Made by a program: the position numbers and the translations under genes | Shown here: positions 1 through 5,643 of the stretch, one piece after another | How the letters are laid out: each line of letters begins with the position of its first letter | Numbering within the stretch: the first letter of the stretch is position 1 | The notes under the pieces: generated by a model | What the model saw: only the letters and a program-made list of their open reading frames with translations | Databases searched by the model: none | What the model was told of the DNA's origin: nothing | Assembly: GCA_028293225.1 (NCBI GenBank) | Contig: JAQGPE010000515.1 | Coordinates: 1-11,703 of the forward strand | Direction: 5' to 3' | Length of the DNA stretch: 11,703 nt | Source of the DNA: Akkermansiaceae bacterium | GTDB lineage: Bacteria; Verrucomicrobiota; Verrucomicrobiia; Verrucomicrobiales; Akkermansiaceae

Positions 1-186
1 CACCAGCGTGGTGCCGAAGACACAGGCGGAATCCACCTTATTCGGCTCGCCATCGGCGATCAGCACCATGGCCACGTAGGCGGCGATCGCGAGTGCGGTG
101 CCGATCCCATGGGTCAGGATGTTGGCAATTTCTTCGGCGGGGCTTTCGCAAAGAGGGGAACGCTCGCGGTCGTCGGCTGACGGCAT
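1..186 (-). CDS. Hemolysin III / TrhA family membrane protein (PAQR-type), 5' part only
   Basis: The first 62 codons of a minus-strand gene are visible and the rest lies beyond the left edge. Residues 18-28 read EEIANILTHGI, the signature that opens hemolysin III/TrhA (YqfA) proteins. The His of THGIG is one of the conserved PAQR-family polar residues thought to bind metal. A hydrophobic stretch (about residues 29-43) follows as the first membrane helix, and residues 55-62 begin a second hydrophobic run. The family is a seven-helix inner-membrane protein linked to membrane fluidity homeostasis; the name hemolysin is historical and implies no toxin role. The ATG at 186-184 has no clear Shine-Dalgarno sequence. 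The ATPase gene at 290 is divergent, so both promoters should lie within 187-289. The family call is firm; the specific function is open. Confidence 0.85.
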   Translation of the reverse strand, partial: MPSADDRERSPLCESPAEEIANILTHGIGTALAIAAYVAMVLIADGEPNKVDSACVFGTTLV

Positions 187-289
187 GAGGGAAGAGTGGG
201 ACAGCTTCGGGGGTTTGTCCAGCGGAGGGCGGCTCAGGAACGGATGGCGAGGCGTTGCAATTCACGCCTTTTGCCGGAATCCTCGCTCC

Positions 290-823
290 GTGAGCCAGTC
301 CGTATTTCTGAAGGAATGTCACATCGTCACTGGTCCGGCAGGCTCGGGCAAATCGATTTACGCCCGCAACTTGGCGGATCGCCTGGGCGCCGTCCTCATC
401 GATAGCGACACGGCTACCGAGCGACTGGTGAGAGCGGGACTGTCACTCGCGGGCCTGGATCCCGATGATCGCGATTCTCCAGGCTACAAGCTGGCCTTTC
501 GCGATGCGGTCTACGAAGCGATGTTCGACCTCGCGGTGACGAATCTGCCGCGGCTATCTGTGGTGCTGGCAGGGCCTTTCACCCGTGAGGGTGGAGAGGC
601 AGATTGGCCGCAGCGGCTGGAGAGGCGGCTCGGCACGCGTCCGATGCTTTATTTTGTCTGGTGTGCCGTCGAAACACGCCGGGCCCGGATGACGGCTCGC
701 GGTGAAATGCGCGACCGCCCGAAGCTCCTGGCTTGGAACGACTACGCCGCCGCATGCCGGGAAGAGCGCCCGGTTTGGCCGCATCAGTTTATCGATACCG
801 GCGATGCCAGCAACTCCCGGTAG
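290..823 (+). CDS. Small P-loop NTPase, kinase-like (AAA_33/zeta-toxin-like fold)
   Basis: From the GTG at 290 this gives 177 residues. The Walker A motif is GPAGSGKS at residues 15-22. It is followed by IDSD (37-40), placed where small-molecule kinases and zeta-toxin-like ATPases hold a substrate or catalytic Asp. VVLAGPF (91-97) is a Walker-B-like strand, and an Arg-rich LID-like segment (RMTARGEMRD, 133-142) follows. The size and motif order fit a nucleoside, sugar or adenylylsulfate-kinase-like phosphotransferase, but I cannot name a substrate. The frame stays open up to an ATG at 98, which would overlap the divergent hemolysin III gene by 89 nt with a sequence that does not look protein-like, so GTG 290 is preferred. 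No strong Shine-Dalgarno is visible, so the start is uncertain. Its last 40 nt overlap, antiparallel, the end of the glycosyltransferase gene. Confidence 0.8.
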   Translation: MSQSVFLKECHIVTGPAGSGKSIYARNLADRLGAVLIDSDTATERLVRAGLSLAGLDPDDRDSPGYKLAFRDAVYEAMFDLAVTNLPRLSVVLAGPFTREGGEADWPQRLERRLGTRPMLYFVWCAVETRRARMTARGEMRDRPKLLAWNDYAAACREERPVWPHQFIDTGDASNSR

Positions 824-1899
824 ACCTCCAGCGTTCCCTCCAGCATCGCCGCCAGCGTGAAGGGATGGCGGCTCGGCACCGGCGGTGGATCAGCGAGCAA
901 TCCGCGGATCACCCTGGTCGCCGCGTCCGTGTCGTGGGGAGGGATGCAGCCCGCCGGGTAGAGCAGCGCCAGCTGCTCGCCGACGCCGCCGTGGTCATAG
1001 CCGGCCACAGGGATGCCCAGGCCCAATGCCTCGATCGTCGTGCGGCCAAACGATTCCGGCTGGGTGGTCAGCGAAAGTACCACTGAAGAGATCGCGAGGA
1101 TCTCCTTCAGATCGGAACGCGCTCCCGTGAAAGTCACCCGGCCGGCCAGGCCCGCAGAGGCGAAAAGTCGGCGGATTTCTTCAAGGTAGGCCGCTTTCTT
1201 CGGATGGGCTCCGCCAGCGATCAGGCCATGGATCGAAGCATCTGCGGACAGGTTTTTAAGGATGGCCGCGAAGTCTTCATGACCTTTCAACCGGGTGATC
1301 CGTCCGGGGAGGGTGATCAGCCGCTTACCCGTGACAGCGGGAAATTCACGCTCGAAAGAAGCCTGCCACTCGGCTGTGGGACGGTAGCCGTAGGGATAGT
1401 CGACCGGATCGATCCCGCGGTGGATCACCCGCAGCTTTTCAGGAGGCGTCTGCGGGTAATTTTTCAGGACGTACTCACGGATGCTGTCGGAGACGCAAAT
1501 CACGCGTTCGCCACGGGTCATGACTTCGGACCAGCCATTGACCGAGTAGAAGCCGTGAACGGTGGTCACCAGCCGCGGCCGGGTTTCCGGATCCGTCTTC
1601 CGCCAGGCGAGGTAAGCCAGCCATGCCGGGACCCGTGAGCGCAAATGAAGGATGTCCGGTTTTTCCCGCTCCAGGAGCCGCCGCAACTGCTGCACCAGCA
1701 GAAGGGATGAAAGCCGCTTGCGTCCGACGGGCAGGGTGATGTGCCGGGTGCCGCCGGATTCCAGTGCGGCGACGAGCCGGCCGCCGCCCGAGATCACGAT
1801 CGACTCATGGCCCTGCCCGACGAGATGGCGCGCCAGTTCCAAGGTGCCGCGCTCCACCCCGCCGGATTCCATTTCGGGGATCAACTGGATGACTTTCAT
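784..1899 (-). CDS. GT4-family glycosyltransferase, probable LPS core sugar transferase
   Basis: The protein has 371 residues, normal for a GT-B retaining glycosyltransferase of family GT4. The N-terminal Rossmann domain starts MKVIQLIPEMESGGVER; GGVER (13-17) is the glycine-rich acceptor-side loop common in this family. TTVHGFYS (112-119) and VSDSIREY (136-143) follow. The C-terminal nucleotide-sugar domain has LPGRITRLKGHEDF (197-210) and the EX7E motif, E282 and E290 in ESFGRTTIE, followed by the GGVGE loop (304-308). It presumably transfers a sugar from an activated donor onto the lipid A-core on the cytoplasmic face of the inner membrane. That is inferred from its place as the last gene of an operon with a lipid A acyltransferase. 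The start is fixed by a 4-nt ATGA overlap with the upstream gene; no Shine-Dalgarno precedes it, so translational coupling is likely. Donor and acceptor cannot be read from sequence. Confidence 0.92.
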   Translation of the reverse strand: MKVIQLIPEMESGGVERGTLELARHLVGQGHESIVISGGGRLVAALESGGTRHITLPVGRKRLSSLLLVQQLRRLLEREKPDILHLRSRVPAWLAYLAWRKTDPETRPRLVTTVHGFYSVNGWSEVMTRGERVICVSDSIREYVLKNYPQTPPEKLRVIHRGIDPVDYPYGYRPTAEWQASFEREFPAVTGKRLITLPGRITRLKGHEDFAAILKNLSADASIHGLIAGGAHPKKAAYLEEIRRLFASAGLAGRVTFTGARSDLKEILAISSVVLSLTTQPESFGRTTIEALGLGIPVAGYDHGGVGEQLALLYPAGCIPPHDTDAATRVIRGLLADPPPVPSRHPFTLAAMLEGTLEVYRELLASPVSIN

Positions 1900-2816
1900 G
1901 AAAGGGACAGGTCCGGGAAAAAGCGTTCCATCACGATCTTCGCACAGCGATCGGCCTCGCGAAGGGTTTCCTTCGGCGCCGGGAGGGGAGTCCCGGAAGG
2001 GTGATTAGAGAAGCGGGTGACGTAGCCGTCTTCAGCAAGCTTGCGGATCCCGCGCACCACCCGGCTGTTTTCTTTCCGCACAGGTACGGGCAGGATGCCG
2101 ACGCGTGCTCCGCTACTAAGCGCCTCGTAGATCATCGAGACACTGTCCTCCGTGACCCAGACTTCCTCCGCGGCAGCCAGCCTGCCCGGCAGCCAGCCCG
2201 GGCCGGTGGCGGCGTGCGGATGGATGTGTAAATCCGAGCAGGCAGTGGCCAGAGCCGGGAGCGTCTCCGGAGGAGTCCGGCGTGAGTCGGTGGCCTCCCA
2301 GCCGGGTCCGTCCACCAGCGATTTCACCATCGCTTGAACCTCGCCCTCATTCCAGCCATGCGACGCCGAAGGGCCGCCGATCAGAATCATTCTGCCGCTC
2401 TTCGGAATGTCGCCCACCGGCGACACCCGGTTGAGCGCGCCCAGCGTGGGGATGAAATTCTCCGGCATGGTGACGCCCTTCAGATCGTGGACAGGCACCA
2501 GGCAGAGATCGAAAAGCATCGCGGGTAGGCTGGGCTTCATCAGGAGGATGGAAGGCACCTCATATTTCCGGGCCAAGAAGATCAGCGACGGATGAGTCGC
2601 GTGTCCGGCGCCGATGATCAGGTCGGGCTGTGTCCCATTCCGGGATCCTTCCCACGCCGCACCGAGTCGACGAAACAGGCCTGTCGCCCCGGCCAGGGAG
2701 GTGCGGACGACCTTGACCGGCGTCAGTCGCCCCAGTGCCTCAGCCAAGCCCATCGACTGGTTCTCGTGGCCCGGCTTCCCGTCGGAAACGATCAGGATCT
2801 GAAGAGTCTGGCTCAT
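1896..2816 (-). CDS. ELM1-like (DUF1022/GtrOC1) putative glycosyltransferase
   Basis: The protein has 306 residues. It opens with ILIVSDGKPGHENQSMGL (7-24); the DGKPGHENQ block is the hallmark of proteins annotated as mitochondrial fission ELM1 family or DUF1022. A second hallmark is VWVTEDSVSMIYEAL (219-233), followed by VGILPVP (239-245). The plant name comes from Arabidopsis ELM1. Bacterial members have a GT-B-like layout and commonly sit in LPS/lipid A loci, so a sugar transferase role is the usual inference, and the context supports it here. The open frame extends upstream to 3215, but that part lies wholly inside the acyltransferase gene in another frame and is compositionally a shadow. 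ATG 2816 overlaps the upstream stop as ATGA. The gene likewise shares ATGA with the downstream GT4 gene. The biochemical activity of this family is poorly established. Confidence 0.88.
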   Translation of the reverse strand: MSQTLQILIVSDGKPGHENQSMGLAEALGRLTPVKVVRTSLAGATGLFRRLGAAWEGSRNGTQPDLIIGAGHATHPSLIFLARKYEVPSILLMKPSLPAMLFDLCLVPVHDLKGVTMPENFIPTLGALNRVSPVGDIPKSGRMILIGGPSASHGWNEGEVQAMVKSLVDGPGWEATDSRRTPPETLPALATACSDLHIHPHAATGPGWLPGRLAAAEEVWVTEDSVSMIYEALSSGARVGILPVPVRKENSRVVRGIRKLAEDGYVTRFSNHPSGTPLPAPKETLREADRCAKIVMERFFPDLSLS

Positions 2817-4180
2817 TTTCCGGCGGAGGGGACTTCGGCGAGAGCGGATACGACCTCGCTCCATCCTTCGGGCGAGGCGGGACACGGGAAATGCCGTGTC
2901 CATGGCTTCTTCGCTCCGTGGCAGCCGATGATGGAGCGGATGCCCTCCTTTCGGCAGACGCCGGCGAGTTCGGGCGATGGACCAAACAGCAGCGCGGCAT
3001 CGATGGGCGCCCGGTGAGTCCGGTCGATCTGATCGAAGAAGCGCGCCACCGGCTGGTTCAGGTCCCTGCGATGAATGGCCACCCGGGGTGAGCCGGATCG
3101 CCACGGGTTCCCCTCCTCGAGCACCAGGTCGATGAAGATATCGGCACGGGCAGCCAATAGCGCCTCCGTCAAGGCCGTCTCCTGGGCGGAGGGAGCCTCC
3201 ACCAGCAGACGGCACGGCACGGTTGCCTCTTCAGCGACCTTCGAATCAAAGCGGGTGTAGAAGCTCAGTGGCCGGGTCCGGTCGACCCGCCAGCGATCGT
3301 GAAACCAGAAGACATCCTGCAAACGATCCAACATCGCGTGCTCCAGATGATGCATGATTTCCGCGGTCGAACTGCGCGACGGCACCGGTCTCGCGGTGAG
3401 CTGCCATCGGGCCAGGCCGGTCTCGACGATCGACAGCGTGATCATTGCCGATTTCGCTCGTCGCGCCAGGAGGCTGGGGAGAGGGGTGCAAGAGGACAGT
3501 TTGCCGAAAAAGGTGCAGATCTCGCCGTGTCCGCCGGCTCGCTGGTCACCCATGATCGTGACCACTCCGCCTTCCTTCAGCAGGTTTGCCGGCCCGAAAA
3601 AGCCGTCATGTTTGTTGAAAAGAACCGCACCTTCCTGGGTTCTCCGCTGGACGGTCAGCTCGTCCATGAGGGGATTTGCCAGAGGCCGGTAGATGGGTCC
3701 GCCGCGGACGTTTTCGCCCACTTCGCGGATCAATTGAGCCAGCACCTCCCAGTTCCCCATGTGCGACCATACGAGCGCCACTCCCTGACCTTTTCTGATG
3801 GGGCCTAGCAGATGCTCCAGCCCATCGAACTGAATGTGCTGCCGGACTGTCTTGGGATTCGTGACGCCAACCGCCAGACTGCAGAGCATATTCGATCCCG
3901 CGCGCAGAAAGGTCTTCCACACCAGTGCGGGAATGTCCGGCTGCGGGGATTTCCAGCCCGCCGTGGCGATTCGGAGGTTCCGTGTCACCAACCCGCGATG
4001 CTTGGCCGAAACGGCCCACGCCAGAGCTCCCAGTGCCTGACCTTTGGCGTCCACCACCTCCAGGGGAAACCAGCTCAGCATGGACTCAAGCAGCCGGTAG
4101 GCGGCGAATTCCAACCGGTGGCTGAGCCGGGGAGCGGGTAGGGGATCGGCTTCGCCGGACATGTGAGGAGGACAATTCAC
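2813..4180 (-). CDS. Lipid A acyltransferase (LpxL/HtrB family) with a C-terminal extension
   Basis: The protein has 455 residues, against about 300 for typical LpxL/LpxM. Residues 1-312 are the lysophospholipid-acyltransferase-like domain. The catalytic HX4E is HMGNWE (H140, E145). A conserved IMGDQRAGGHG block (209-219) precedes FFGK, and a Trp-rich FHDRWRVDRTRP segment (293-304) closes the domain. These enzymes add a secondary acyl chain to lipid A at the inner membrane. An amphipathic or hydrophobic N-terminus around residues 22-57 would provide membrane contact. Residues about 313-455 form an extra domain whose hydrophobic pattern resembles the N-terminal Rossmann half of GT9 heptosyltransferases (inference). 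The GTG start at 4180 is chosen because GGAAAGG lies 8 nt upstream; the in-frame ATG at 4162 lacks such a site. It is the first gene of a three-gene coupled operon. Confidence 0.9.
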   Translation of the reverse strand: MNCPPHMSGEADPLPAPRLSHRLEFAAYRLLESMLSWFPLEVVDAKGQALGALAWAVSAKHRGLVTRNLRIATAGWKSPQPDIPALVWKTFLRAGSNMLCSLAVGVTNPKTVRQHIQFDGLEHLLGPIRKGQGVALVWSHMGNWEVLAQLIREVGENVRGGPIYRPLANPLMDELTVQRRTQEGAVLFNKHDGFFGPANLLKEGGVVTIMGDQRAGGHGEICTFFGKLSSCTPLPSLLARRAKSAMITLSIVETGLARWQLTARPVPSRSSTAEIMHHLEHAMLDRLQDVFWFHDRWRVDRTRPLSFYTRFDSKVAEEATVPCRLLVEAPSAQETALTEALLAARADIFIDLVLEEGNPWRSGSPRVAIHRRDLNQPVARFFDQIDRTHRAPIDAALLFGPSPELAGVCRKEGIRSIIGCHGAKKPWTRHFPCPASPEGWSEVVSALAEVPSAGK

Positions 4181-4196
4181 CGTCGGCGCCTTTCCG

Positions 4197-4213
4197 GCAA
4201 GCCCGGGGCTTGC
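4197..4213. repeat. Perfect 17-nt palindrome between divergent transcription units
   Basis: GCAAGCCCGGGGCTTGC is a perfect inverted repeat with 8-nt arms around one central base. It lies between the acyltransferase start (4180, minus strand) and the tRNA gene (4251, plus strand). It is not followed by a T-run on either strand, and no gene ends here, so it is not a convincing terminator. An operator for one of the two divergent units is possible, but so is a genomic repeat. No function can be assigned from this single copy. Confidence 0.45.
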
Positions 4214-4239
4214 GTTCTCGCCGTTCCTCCGTGTAGCCT
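4210..4239 (+). promoter_or_regulatory. Possible promoter of the tRNA-Arg gene
   Basis: TTGCGT (4210-4215) and TAGCCT (4234-4239) are separated by 18 nt, and the second hexamer ends 11 nt before the mature tRNA 5' end. Each matches the sigma-70-type consensus at about half its positions. The placement is right, but the match is weak and the -35 overlaps the palindrome at 4197-4213. Confidence 0.25.
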
Positions 4240-4250
4240 CCCGCCGCTCT

Positions 4251-4322
4251 GCCCCCGTAGTTCAACGGATAGAACAAGGGTTTCCTAAACTCTAGATCTG
4301 GGTTCGATTCCCGGCGGGGGCA
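4251..4322 (+). tRNA. tRNA-Arg (anticodon CCU)
   Basis: A full cloverleaf folds. The acceptor stem is GCCCCCG (4251-4257) with CGGGGGC (4315-4321), seven pairs, and A4322 is the discriminator. The D stem is GTTC/GAAC (4260-4263 with 4272-4275) around a loop containing GG. The anticodon stem is AGGGT/ACTCT (4277-4281 with 4289-4293) with one G-U pair. Its loop is TTCCTAA, placing anticodon CCT at 4284-4286, which decodes AGG. The T arm is CTGGG, TTCGATT, CCCGG. The variable loop is short (4 nt). The CCA end is not encoded; TTT follows. This tRNA is divergent from the lipid A operon. Confidence 0.95.
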
Positions 4323-4339
4323 TTTTGTTGATAGTGAAT

Positions 4340-4490
4340 GGATTGACGCCGCCTGTGGAGTGATTCCATCCAGGTGTTGCGGTCGGGATCGGCTGGAGGG
4401 GACATGCTCTACCGCGTGCCGGGGCGCTGGGGGATCTGACTGCAGGCCTTCTGCCGTATTGGCTGCCACGGTCGCTGTGGTGCAGCACGT
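4340..4490 (-). pseudogene. Decayed remnant of an IS3-family transposase (OrfB, C-terminal catalytic part)
   Basis: On the minus strand, 4488-4450 encodes LHHSDRGSQYG, the signature around the second catalytic Asp of IS3-family DDE transposases. A stop codon (TAG) lies three codons before it. After a frame change near 4450, another frame holds SMS-PPADP-DRNTWMESL (about 4406-4356). This aligns with the family pattern SMS..(A/G)(D/N)P.DN..MESF carrying the catalytic Glu, and a TAG stop sits just before SMS. No inverted terminal repeats or target duplications are visible and the N-terminal parts are absent. The piece begins about 15-20 nt past the tRNA 3' end. It is a dead fragment; family assignment is good, subgroup uncertain. 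Confidence 0.65.
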
Positions 4491-4800
4491 TCTTCTATTC
4501 GTCGTAACCCTGCTGACTACGGCTCATTCACCCTGTCTGCCGATATGGCTGGAATTGTGGACGGATTCAGGGATTCTATATGAGACGATAGTGCCGTTGA
4601 TTGAGCTGAGAGGCGTAGCGATCCGGGGACCATTTTGATTATTTGGGTTCTGACGCAGCCATGAACACGCCCGTCAGGAAGCGGTGGCCTCCCATGGGAT
4701 CTTCGCCGCCGCCCGGAGTCCCTGCGGCGCCAGAGCGTGGTGACCGTTCCTTCACAGCAACCGCGACCTTAGCCGATCCTTAAAACCAATACCGCGCCTT
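4491..4800. other. Noncoding stretch before the isomerase gene
   Basis: I see no supportable gene here on either strand. The part from about 4490 to 4650 is less GC-rich than the surrounding genes and may be more debris from the same insertion event. A 40-codon frame (4661-4783) has no recognisable protein character. The promoter and leader of the isomerase gene at 4801 should lie here, but no convincing -35/-10 pair or Shine-Dalgarno stands out. Confidence 0.4.
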
Positions 4801-5643
4801 ATGGCTATTCGTCATCTCTTCCGTTTGATTTTAGCAGTTTCGCTTACGGCATCCGCCGTCGCCGAACCCGTTCCAGCATTCCGGGCCGGATGCGCTTCCT
4901 ACACCTTCAACCGGTTCACCGCCTACGAGGCCGTTGAGAAGACCAGCCAGGCCGGCGGAACCGTGATCGAGTTCTATCCAGGACAAACGCTCAGTCCATC
5001 GGACCCTGCAAGGGTCTCGCCGGATCTGACCGACGCGCAGGTCGATGCCTTGCTTGAGCATTTGAAGAAGAATCATGTCGTGGCCGCGAGCTACTACACG
5101 GACATCCCCAAGGATGAGACCCAGGCTCGCAAGGTGTTCGAGTTCGCCCGCAAGATGAAACTTCGCTCGCTCACCACCGAGTCGGACGATGCGATCGACA
5201 CCATCGAAAAGCTGGTGAAGGAGTTCGACCTCCGCGTGGGATTCCACGAGCACGCGAAAAAGCCGGACGATCCGAACTACAAGCTGTGGGATCCGCAGTT
5301 CGTCCATGACCTGGTGAAGAACCGCGACCGGCGGATCGGCGCCTGTGCGGATACCGGCCACTGGGCCACGTCGGGCCTGGTTCCGCTGGATGCGCTCAAA
5401 ATCCTGGATGGGCGCATCATCAGCCTCCACCTGAAAGACCGCAAGGAGATCGGCCGGGAGACGACTGACCAGATCCTCGGCTCGGGCATCTCGAACATCG
5501 CGGGAATTCTCCAGGAACTGCGGCGCACCAAGTTCGACGGCAGCATCTTCATCGAATACGAAGCGAACTGGGAGAACAGTGTCTCCGATGTCAGGCAGTG
5601 CCTCGAGTTCGTCAGCAAGAAGCCAACACCTGCCAGCCGATGA
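4801..5643 (+). CDS. Exported sugar isomerase/epimerase-like TIM-barrel protein
   Basis: The 280-residue protein begins with a signal peptide: Arg near the N-terminus, a hydrophobic core LILAVSLTASAV (9-20), and a likely cut after AVA (19-21). The rest is a xylose isomerase-like/AP endonuclease 2 TIM barrel. Candidate metal or catalytic positions are E57 (VIEFYPG), E127 (LTTES), H149 and H151 (FHEHA), D184 and H187 (CADTGHW), H210 and D213 (SLHLKDR) and E252/E254 (FIEYEANW). The motif order matches sugar phosphate isomerase/epimerase annotations, which normally cover cytoplasmic enzymes. Export suggests an unphosphorylated, probably keto or free-sugar, substrate (inference). The start codon has no clear Shine-Dalgarno, but it places the signal peptide at the N-terminus. 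The stop overlaps the next start as ATGA, so the two are probably made together. Confidence 0.87.
   Translation: MAIRHLFRLILAVSLTASAVAEPVPAFRAGCASYTFNRFTAYEAVEKTSQAGGTVIEFYPGQTLSPSDPARVSPDLTDAQVDALLEHLKKNHVVAASYYTDIPKDETQARKVFEFARKMKLRSLTTESDDAIDTIEKLVKEFDLRVGFHEHAKKPDDPNYKLWDPQFVHDLVKNRDRRIGACADTGHWATSGLVPLDALKILDGRIISLHLKDRKEIGRETTDQILGSGISNIAGILQELRRTKFDGSIFIEYEANWENSVSDVRQCLEFVSKKPTPASR

Noticed and set aside
250..272. AGGCGT/ACGCCT stem-loop followed by TTTT, resembling a weak terminator
   Set aside because: The stem is only 6 bp and it lies upstream of a gene start between divergent genes, where no transcript is expected to end.
98..289. N-terminal extension of the P-loop ATPase from ATG 98
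   Set aside because: It would overlap the divergent hemolysin III gene, consume the whole shared promoter region, and has no protein character; GTG 290 lies close to the first beta strand and Walker A motif.
2817..3215. N-terminal extension of the ELM1-like frame by 133 codons
   Set aside because: It lies entirely within the acyltransferase coding sequence in another frame, is Arg/Pro/Gly-rich, and the family hallmark starts just after the ATG at 2816.
4360..4638. 92-codon plus-strand frame over the transposase remnant
   Set aside because: It runs antisense to the IS3 remnant and has no independent support.
4661..4783. 40-codon plus-strand frame just upstream of the isomerase gene
   Set aside because: It is Pro-rich, has no Shine-Dalgarno and no recognisable motif, so chance is the simpler explanation in GC-rich DNA.
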